From assembly GCA_018882485.1 (NCBI GenBank), contig VERU01000154.1, positions 1 through 6,484 of the forward strand: 6,484 nucleotides of DNA, written 5' to 3'. Below are positions 1 through 6,484 of the stretch, in pieces (position 1 is the stretch's first letter; every line of letters starts with the position of its first letter). Source of the DNA: Rhodoferax sp. (lineage in GTDB: Bacteria > Pseudomonadota > Gammaproteobacteria > Burkholderiales > Burkholderiaceae_C). The position numbers and the translations under genes are program-made. The notes under the pieces were generated by a model. That model was not told the DNA's origin, ran no database searches, and worked only from the letters and a program-made list of their open reading frames with translations.

Positions 1-1473
<1,473 letters not shown>

Positions 1474-1474
<1 letters not shown>

Positions 1475-2331
1475 TGCGCCTTTGCGGGTTTGAAGTCGGC
1501 CTCACCCATCGGCTGTTCCTGATCGCCGGCCCCTGCGTGATCGAATCCGAGCAGCTGCAAATGGACACCGCCGGCCGGCTGCAGGAGATCACCCGCAGCC
1601 TGGGCATTCCGTTCATTTTCAAAAGCAGCTTTGACAAGGCCAACCGCTCCAGTGGAAGGTCCTACCGAGGCCCCGGTATGGCTGAGGGCCTGGACATACT
1701 GGCCAAGGTCCGGCGGCAGATCGGCGTCCCCGTGCTGACCGACATCCACGAAGCCGACCAGGTTGAACCGGTGGCTGCGGTTGCCGATGTGCTGCAGACC
1801 CCGGCCTTTCTATGCCGCCAGACCGATTTCATCCGGGCCGTGGCGCAGTCAGGTCGACCGGTGAACATCAAGAAGGGTCAGTTCCTGGCGCCGCAGGATA
1901 TGGCCCACGTCATCGACAAGGCGCGCGCAGCGGCCGAAGAGGTCGGTCTGGATCCCGACCGCTTCCTGGCCTGCGAGCGCGGAGCGAGTTTCGGCTACCA
2001 CAACCTCGTGAGCGACATGCGCTCACTGGCCATCATGCGGGCAACGCGAGCGCCTGTGGTGTTCGACGCCACGCACTCGGTACAACTCCCGGGCGGTCAG
2101 GGTGATCGCAGCGGTGGCGACCGGACCATGGTCCCGGTGCTGGCGCGGGCTGCGGTCGCTGCGGGCGTGAGCGGGCTCTTCATGGAGACCCACCCGGATC
2201 CGGACCGGGCGCTCAGCGACGGCCCCAACGCGGTACCGCTCAAGCACATGCCGGCATTGCTGGCCAGCCTGCTGGAGCTCGACGCGGTCACCAAGCGCCA
2301 TGGATTTCTCGAAGAACAGTTCGGAGCCTGA
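1474..2331 (+). CDS. kdsA: 3-deoxy-8-phosphooctulonate (KDO-8-P) synthase, metal-dependent class
   Basis: Condenses phosphoenolpyruvate with arabinose 5-phosphate to KDO 8-phosphate, the first committed step to the KDO sugar of the lipopolysaccharide inner core. The 285-residue product is full length. Family motifs are present: [12 protein letters not shown] (50-60), TDIHE (89-93), [10 protein letters not shown] (109-118), VNIKKGQF (130-137), ERGASFGY (168-175) and [12 protein letters not shown] (197-208). Cys21 in GPCVIES, with His201, Glu239 and Asp249, forms the expected metal-ligand set of the class II enzyme; the E. coli class I enzyme has Asn at the Cys position. The ATG at 1474 is chosen because MRLCGFE matches family N termini; the same frame is open far upstream inside pyrG, but that part is not KdsA-like. 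The start overlaps the pyrG stop as TGATG, with a weak GAAGG at 1459-1463, so translational coupling is likely. Confidence 0.98.
2323..2326 (+). promoter_or_regulatory. Shine-Dalgarno site for the DUF1330 gene
   Basis: GGAG lies six bases before the ATG at 2333 and inside the last codons of kdsA. It decides the start of the small downstream gene in favour of 2333 rather than the in-frame ATG at 2300, which is buried further inside kdsA. Confidence 0.7.
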
Positions 2332-2332
2332 C

Positions 2333-2623
2333 ATGCCCTCTGCCTACCTCATCGCCAACGTCACGGTCACCAACGCCACGCAGTACGAGGACTACAAGAA
2401 ATGGTCCTCGCATGCCATGCAGGTTCATGGAGCCGAAATCTGCGTTCGGGGCGGTGCCGTCTCGGTGATGGAAGGAGACTGGACGCCGGACCGTCTGGTG
2501 GTGCTCAAATTCCCGGATCTGGCGGCGGCACACCGGTTCGAATCCTCACCCGAGTACGGTCGGGCCCGCGCCGCCCGAAAGGGCGCGGCCATCATGCGCA
2601 TGGTGATCGTCGAAGGCGTCTGA
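2333..2623 (+). CDS. DUF1330 family small protein
   Basis: A 96-residue protein of the DUF1330 family, small dimeric alpha/beta-barrel (ferredoxin-like) proteins with no established biochemical role. The family pattern is clear: an N-terminal strand AYLIANVTV (4-12), the QYEDYKKW helix start (17-24), the conserved centre VRGGAVSVMEGDWTPDRLVVLKFP (38-61) and the C-terminal SPEYGRARAARKGAA...MVIVEG (72-95). There is no signal peptide and no membrane segment, so it is probably cytoplasmic. The start at 2333 sits one base after the kdsA stop and has a good ribosome binding site. The gene is almost certainly co-transcribed with kdsA and eno. I recall the same placement in several betaproteobacteria, which suggests a conserved but unknown link. 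Family assignment is strong; function is unknown. Confidence 0.9.
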   Translation: MPSAYLIANVTVTNATQYEDYKKWSSHAMQVHGAEICVRGGAVSVMEGDWTPDRLVVLKFPDLAAAHRFESSPEYGRARAARKGAAIMRMVIVEGV

Positions 2624-2648
2624 TCCCGTTTTTTTTCCTGACATCTGA

Positions 2649-3941
<1,293 letters not shown>

Positions 3942-3951
3942 CGCCCTGGCC

Positions 3952-4227
3952 ATGGGCCGCCGCCTTGTCGCCATTGCCCTGGCGGTGCTGTTGCTGGTGC
4001 TGCAGGCGCAGCTCTGGTTCGGCCGAGGCAGCCTGCCCAACGTATCCAGGCTGACCGACCAGTTGCGCGCCCAGAACCAGGCCAATCAACAGGCTCGCCA
4101 GGCCAACGACCGACTCGGGGCCGAGGTGCGGGACCTCAAGGAAGGGCTCGAGATGGTCGAGGAGAAAGCCCGCCTCGAACTCGGCATGGTCAAACCCAAC
4201 GAGATCCTGGTGCAGACCGGCCGATGA
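3952..4227 (+). CDS. ftsB: Cell division protein FtsB
   Basis: A bitopic inner-membrane divisome protein that forms a complex with FtsL and FtsQ and helps activate septal peptidoglycan synthesis. The 91-residue product has the family layout. A very short cytoplasmic N terminus (MGRR) precedes one hydrophobic segment (about 5-22). The QxxLWFGRGS motif follows at about 18-27. A glutamine- and asparagine-rich periplasmic coiled coil runs from about 30 to 75, ending with the conserved [15 protein letters not shown] stretch (70-84). Length is normal for the family. It starts 10 bases after eno, the conserved position in proteobacteria, and no clear Shine-Dalgarno sequence is visible, so translation may depend on ribosomes finishing eno. 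Its stop overlaps the start of the next gene in an ATGA junction. Confidence 0.95.
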   Translation: MGRRLVAIALAVLLLVLQAQLWFGRGSLPNVSRLTDQLRAQNQANQQARQANDRLGAEVRDLKEGLEMVEEKARLELGMVKPNEILVQTGR

Positions 4228-4844
4228 ACGCCCGACCGGGCGCCCTGCGCATGGCCCTGCTGGGGGCCGAATGCACTGGCAAGACCACTCTGGCCAGCCG
4301 CCTGCATCGGACGCTCTCGGAGCAGGGCTGGTGCGTGCACCGCGTGGACGAAGTGCTTCGCGACTGGTGTGTGCGAAACGGACGCACGCCGGGCGCGAAC
4401 GAGCAGGAGCCTATCGCCCTCGAGCAAACGGCCAGGGGGCTGGCGTCAGGGTGTCACGATATTCTGGTGTCGGACACCACCGCTTTGATGACCGCGATCT
4501 ATAGTGAGCTGCACTTTGGCGATCCGTCGCTGACCCGGAACGCGGTCGAGGCGCTTCGAAGTTTCGATCTGATCCTGCTGCTGGCACCCGACATCCCTTG
4601 GGTGGCCGATGGACTGCAACGCGACGGACCGCAGCAGCGATCGCGGTTCCACGCCCGCCTGTGCGAGGTCCTGGAGGACCACCAGTTACCCCATGACCTC
4701 GTGCAAGGCCAGGGTACTGAGCGCATGGCCCGGGCGCTGGAACAGGTGGAATCGGCTTTGAGAAACCGCTTGGCACCGGTTGTCGCCCACCGAGAGCCTA
4801 ATGCACCGGTTGGTTCGCAGGCGGTGCGTCCCCCGGGGGGGTGA
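4224..4844 (+). CDS. NadR-like P-loop kinase / AAA_28-type ATPase, stand-alone
   Basis: A 206-residue P-loop protein resembling the C-terminal ribosylnicotinamide kinase domain of NadR. The Walker A motif is GAECTGKTT (14-22), at the start of the family pattern GxESTGKST. A Walker B-like strand DILVSDT (79-85) follows. The most diagnostic segment is DLILLLAPDIPWVADGLQRDGP (115-136), close to the DIPWVxDGLR motif of NadR proteins, followed by a helix with Arg139 and Arg141 that could belong to the lid. The NMN adenylyltransferase and HTH domains of full NadR are absent. Phosphorylation of nicotinamide riboside is therefore an inference, and another small-molecule kinase role is possible. It overlaps ftsB by four bases and lacks its own clear ribosome binding site, implying translational coupling. 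The last 15 codons and the stop overlap hslO antisense, and the tail after about residue 183 looks non-conserved and low in structure. Confidence 0.82.
   Translation: MNARPGALRMALLGAECTGKTTLASRLHRTLSEQGWCVHRVDEVLRDWCVRNGRTPGANEQEPIALEQTARGLASGCHDILVSDTTALMTAIYSELHFGDPSLTRNAVEALRSFDLILLLAPDIPWVADGLQRDGPQQRSRFHARLCEVLEDHQLPHDLVQGQGTERMARALEQVESALRNRLAPVVAHREPNAPVGSQAVRPPGG
4773..4812. repeat. Direct repeat GCACCGGTTG, two copies 30 bases apart
   Basis: GCACCGGTTG is found at 4773-4782 and 4803-4812, straddling the hslo stop codon (4798-4800) and the 3' end of the kinase gene. The period of exactly ten codons gives the kinase tail a repeated Ala-Pro-Val (residues about 184-186 and 194-196). The rest of the 30-base unit does not match well, so this could be a decayed duplication or chance. 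Confidence 0.5.
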
Positions 4845-5787
4845 ACAGGCGCTCGACGTCGATGGCGTCAAAGCGGTACTGAAGGCCGCAGAAGTCACAA
4901 CCCACTTCGACCACACCCCGCTCACCCAGGATATCCTGGGCTTCGGACCGGCCCAGACCGACAATCATGCGACCCACCCGTTCCCGGCTGCAACGACAGC
5001 GGAACCGGGGTCCCTGGGGACCGGTCACCGGATCGAAACGCCGCACATCTTCCTGCCAGAACAGGCGGCGCAGCAGGGTGTCGGCATCCAGCCTCAGCAA
5101 CTCATCGCGTTGCAGGCTGGACGCCAACAAGGCGATGCGCCGGTAGTCCTCGTCCCGGCCGATGGCGTCTTCCTGAGCCTGCCGCAAACGTTCCGACTCC
5201 AGGTTACCGGCACCTTGTACCGGCAGGCGCTGAACCAGCAAACCTGCAGCGACCTCCGCGTCGGCCGCCAGCACCAGACAGGTATCGAGTTGTTCACTCT
5301 GCAGCATGTAGTGCTGCAACACCAGCGAGACCCGGTCCAGCCGCTCCCCCCGGTCACCGAACAAGGGCACCACGCCCTGGTACGCCTGCTGTCCCGGCAG
5401 CCGGTCTCGGGGATCGAGCGTGATGGCGCAGCGCCCCTGGTTGTTCCGGTTGACCAGGTCGGCGAACCCCACACCGGGATCGATATCACCGGTCACCGTG
5501 GCGGTCGCGCGCAAGCTCAGATCGGAGCCTACCTCGGCCACCGCCAGTCTGACGGGCCCGTCCCCGTGAACCTGCAACACCAGCGAACCGTTGAACTTGA
5601 TATTCGCCTGCATCAGGCAGGCCGCAGCGGTCAGCTCACCCAGCAGATCCCGAACCGCCGGCGCGTAGGGCGGGTGGGCCCCGCCCTGGGCACGCCGCGC
5701 CAGCACCTCGGTCCAGGCATCGGTCAGGCGCACCAGTGCGCCCCGCACCGGCAAGCCTTCGAACAAAAAACGGTGCAGCGATGACAC
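4798..5787 (-). CDS. hslO: Redox-regulated molecular chaperone Hsp33
   Basis: A cytoplasmic holdase chaperone that is inactive when reduced with zinc bound and is activated by oxidation plus partial unfolding, protecting proteins during oxidative and heat stress. The 329-residue product shows the N-terminal core motif LHRFLFEGLPVRG (4-16), NIKFNGSLVLQVHGDGP (62-78), YQGVVPL (136-142), YMLQSEQL (160-167) and the C-terminal redox switch with Cys264-X-Cys266 (RCRCSRER) and Cys297-XX-Cys300 (GCDFCG). All four zinc ligands are present. Extra cysteines occur at 57, 120 and 170. It is somewhat longer than the E. coli protein, with added residues around 112-135 and 185-210. The start is GTG at 5787; an in-frame stop lies three codons upstream, and MSSLHRFLFE aligns with family N termini. 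An ATG at 5797 is out of frame. The gene follows the carbonic anhydrase gene by 42 bases and runs 47 bases into the convergent kinase gene. Confidence 0.97.
   Translation of the reverse strand: MSSLHRFLFEGLPVRGALVRLTDAWTEVLARRAQGGAHPPYAPAVRDLLGELTAAACLMQANIKFNGSLVLQVHGDGPVRLAVAEVGSDLSLRATATVTGDIDPGVGFADLVNRNNQGRCAITLDPRDRLPGQQAYQGVVPLFGDRGERLDRVSLVLQHYMLQSEQLDTCLVLAADAEVAAGLLVQRLPVQGAGNLESERLRQAQEDAIGRDEDYRRIALLASSLQRDELLRLDADTLLRRLFWQEDVRRFDPVTGPQGPRFRCRCSRERVGRMIVGLGRSEAQDILGERGVVEVGCDFCGLQYRFDAIDVERLFTPPGDAPPANQPVH
4801..4829. other. Inverted repeat in the kinase/hslO overlap
   Basis: ATGCACCG at 4801-4808 can pair with CGGTGCGT at 4822-4829, giving an eight-pair stem with one G-U pair and a 13-base loop. 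It sits inside both coding regions, just before the hslO stop and shortly before the kinase stop. Neither strand has a following T-run, so it is not a standard intrinsic terminator. It might slow polymerase or protect transcript ends. Confidence 0.35.
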
Positions 5788-5796
5788 GGTCAGTCA

Positions 5797-5812
5797 TCCT
5801 GTCGGGACAGGA
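5797..5812 (-). promoter_or_regulatory. Hairpin enclosing the hslO ribosome binding site
   Basis: On the minus strand the sequence is TCCTGTCCCGACAGGA, a perfect seven-base inverted repeat around CC. As RNA it would make six pairs with a CCCG loop, extendable by two G-U pairs. Its 3' arm ends in AGGA, nine bases before the hslO GTG start and the best Shine-Dalgarno candidate there. Folding would hide the site. Whether this regulates hslO, for example with temperature, is inference. Confidence 0.5.
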
Positions 5813-5824
5813 CACGCAGCCGCT

Positions 5825-5852
5825 CCACCTCAGGCCACCTGTCTGAGGGTGG
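5825..5852 (-). other. Hairpin at the stop codon of the carbonic anhydrase gene
   Basis: CCACC-C-TCAG pairs with CTGAGGTGG on the minus strand, nine base pairs with one bulged C and a nine-base loop. It includes the TGA stop (5830-5832). No T-run follows, so it is not an intrinsic terminator. Its loop holds ACAGG, a second copy of the bases that contain the hslO ribosome binding site. Confidence 0.5.
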
Positions 5853-6354
5853 CGCGAAAACGGCGGGCATTCTCGATGTAGTGGCGCGCACTCCAGCGCA
5901 AACCTTCGAGTTGCTGCGGCGTCAGGCTGCGCACCACCCGGGCCGGACTGCCCAGAATCATCGATCCATCGGGAAACTCCTTGCCCTCGGTCACCAGCGC
6001 GCCCGCGCCGACCAGACAGCCCCGGCCGATGCGAGCGCCATTCAGCACCACCGCACCGATTCCGATCAGGGAATCGTCGCCGACGGTGCACCCGTGCAGC
6101 ATCACCTTGTGACCGACGGTGACACCGCTTCCGATGACCAGGGGCAGGCCCTCATCGGCATGCAGCACACTGCCGTCCTGGATGTTGCTGCCCGCACCAA
6201 CCTGGATCGGATCGGTGTCTCCGCGCAGGACGGCTCCGAACCAGATGCTGACGTCCTCGGCCAGCGTGACGGCGCCCACCACCTGCGCGCTGTCTGCCAC
6301 CCAGGCGGATTCCGCCACCTCGGGCCTGATCCCGTCGAGTTCGTAGATTGCCAT
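5830..6354 (-). CDS. Gamma carbonic anhydrase-like left-handed beta-helix protein (YrdA/PaaY family)
   Basis: A 174-residue hexapeptide-repeat protein of the gamma-class carbonic anhydrase-like family, expected to form a trimer with metal sites between subunits. The repeats run from about residue 17 to 140 (for example [55 protein letters not shown]). A C-terminal helix [14 protein letters not shown] follows (157-170). The three zinc-ligand histidines are His65 (LHADEG), His82 and His87 (GHKVMLHG). The Arg44/Asp46 pair (RGD) and Gln59 (NIQD) are also as in the family. Many such proteins lack measurable carbonic anhydrase activity, so the reaction is uncertain. The ATG at 6354 has GGAAGG five bases upstream (6360-6365) and gives the standard N terminus MAIYELDG; the frame is open further upstream but that part overlaps xerD and is not family-like. 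It lies between xerD and hslO and is probably co-transcribed with hslO. Confidence 0.93.
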   Translation of the reverse strand: MAIYELDGIRPEVAESAWVADSAQVVGAVTLAEDVSIWFGAVLRGDTDPIQVGAGSNIQDGSVLHADEGLPLVIGSGVTVGHKVMLHGCTVGDDSLIGIGAVVLNGARIGRGCLVGAGALVTEGKEFPDGSMILGSPARVVRSLTPQQLEGLRWSARHYIENARRFRATLRQVA

Positions 6355-6359
6355 GTTCG

Positions 6360-6365
6360 CCTTCC
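6360..6365 (-). promoter_or_regulatory. Shine-Dalgarno site for the carbonic anhydrase-like gene
   Basis: GGAAGG on the minus strand, five bases before the ATG at 6354. It supports this start over upstream in-frame codons that would extend the protein into xerD. Confidence 0.65.
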
Positions 6366-6368
6366 ATC

Positions 6369-6384
6369 GCCGGCCGCGGCCGGC
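6369..6384. repeat. Perfect 16-base palindrome between xerD and the carbonic anhydrase-like gene
   Basis: GCCGGCCGCGGCCGGC is its own reverse complement. It occupies the middle of the 70-base gap, 14 bases before the start codon at 6354. Upstream on the minus strand is TACAAT (6398-6393), which resembles a -10 box, but I see no -35 box at the right spacing. It could be an operator, a leader hairpin or chance in GC-rich DNA. Confidence 0.6.
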
Positions 6385-6424
6385 TCTGCCGGATTGTACG
6401 AAGCGCTCGGGACCGCCCGCCCTG

Positions 6425-6484
6425 TCACCCTCTGGGGTGGTGCTGGGCATGAATCTGCCGCAACCGCTCGCGCGCCACATGGGT
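6425..6484 (-). CDS. xerD: Tyrosine recombinase XerD, C-terminal fragment (cut by window edge)
   Basis: Nineteen codons and a TGA stop read from the window edge on the minus strand, giving THVARERL...HAQHHPRG. This matches the extreme C terminus of XerD (E. coli THVATERLRQLHQQHHPRA) and not that of XerC, which ends differently. XerD works with XerC at dif sites to resolve chromosome dimers at division under FtsK control. In E. coli XerD the nucleophilic tyrosine immediately precedes this THVA stretch, so the catalytic Tyr codon should lie just outside the window. The gene ends 70 bases before the carbonic anhydrase-like gene on the same strand. The assignment rests on a short fragment but the match is specific. 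Confidence 0.85.
   Translation of the reverse strand, partial: THVARERLRQIHAQHHPRG

Noticed and set aside
2615..2640. T8 run (2629-2636) as an intrinsic terminator between the DUF1330 gene and eno
   Set aside because: Only a four- to five-pair weak stem (GATC...GATC) can be drawn before it, too little for a normal terminator, and eno has no room for a separate promoter after it.
4780..5784. 334-codon open frame on the plus strand antisense to hslO
   Set aside because: Almost coextensive with hslO, rich in Gln/His/Arg low-complexity stretches and without any family motif; hslO has all its conserved residues.
5636..5797. ATG at 5797 (minus) as the hslO start
   Set aside because: It is out of frame with the Hsp33 sequence and sits directly on the AGGA site; the GTG at 5787 gives the conserved N terminus.
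5797..5812. CTGT...ACAG palindrome as a LexA (SOS) box
   Set aside because: The half-sites are separated by four bases, not the eight of the proteobacterial CTGT-N8-ACAG site.
6355..6480. N-terminal extension of the carbonic anhydrase-like protein to 216 residues
   Set aside because: The added 42 residues overlap xerD, are low-complexity, and the ATG at 6354 has a good ribosome binding site and the family N terminus.

Overview
This is a dense stretch of GC-rich proteobacterial core genome, most likely beta- or gammaproteobacterial. The order pyrG-kdsA-(DUF1330)-eno-ftsB, a KdsA beginning MRLCGFE with the GPCVIES motif, and a XerD tail ending in HHPR all point that way. From memory, the DUF1330 gene between kdsA and eno is familiar in Burkholderia-like betaproteobacteria, but the window alone does not fix the genus. 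I see no mobile element, CRISPR array, RNA gene, prophage or defence module. Nearly every base is coding and the longest gap between genes is 70 bases.

Plus strand, 1-4844: a tightly packed set of six co-directional genes. The 3' part of pyrG (CTP synthase) overlaps kdsA by one base (TGATG). kdsA (KDO-8-phosphate synthase) is followed 1 base later by a small DUF1330 gene, 34 bases later by eno (enolase), 10 bases later by ftsB (divisome), and ftsB overlaps by 4 bases (ATGA) a stand-alone NadR-like P-loop kinase. The likely operon joins CTP supply (CTP is used by KdsB to activate KDO), KDO synthesis for lipopolysaccharide, phosphoenolpyruvate production by enolase (PEP is the KdsA co-substrate) and septum formation. 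Only the kinase is unusual company; in enterobacteria ispD follows ftsB.

Minus strand, 6484-4798: the last 19 codons of xerD, then a gamma-class carbonic anhydrase-like protein, then hslO (redox chaperone Hsp33). Gaps are 70 and 42 bases. hslO runs tail-to-tail into the kinase gene, and the two coding regions overlap by 47 bases with no intrinsic terminator visible.

No undescribed multi-gene system is apparent. The best leads are small: two adjacent hairpins before hslO, one of which holds the likely hslO ribosome binding site; the kinase translationally coupled to ftsB; the convergent coding overlap; and a perfect 16-base palindrome before the carbonic anhydrase gene.
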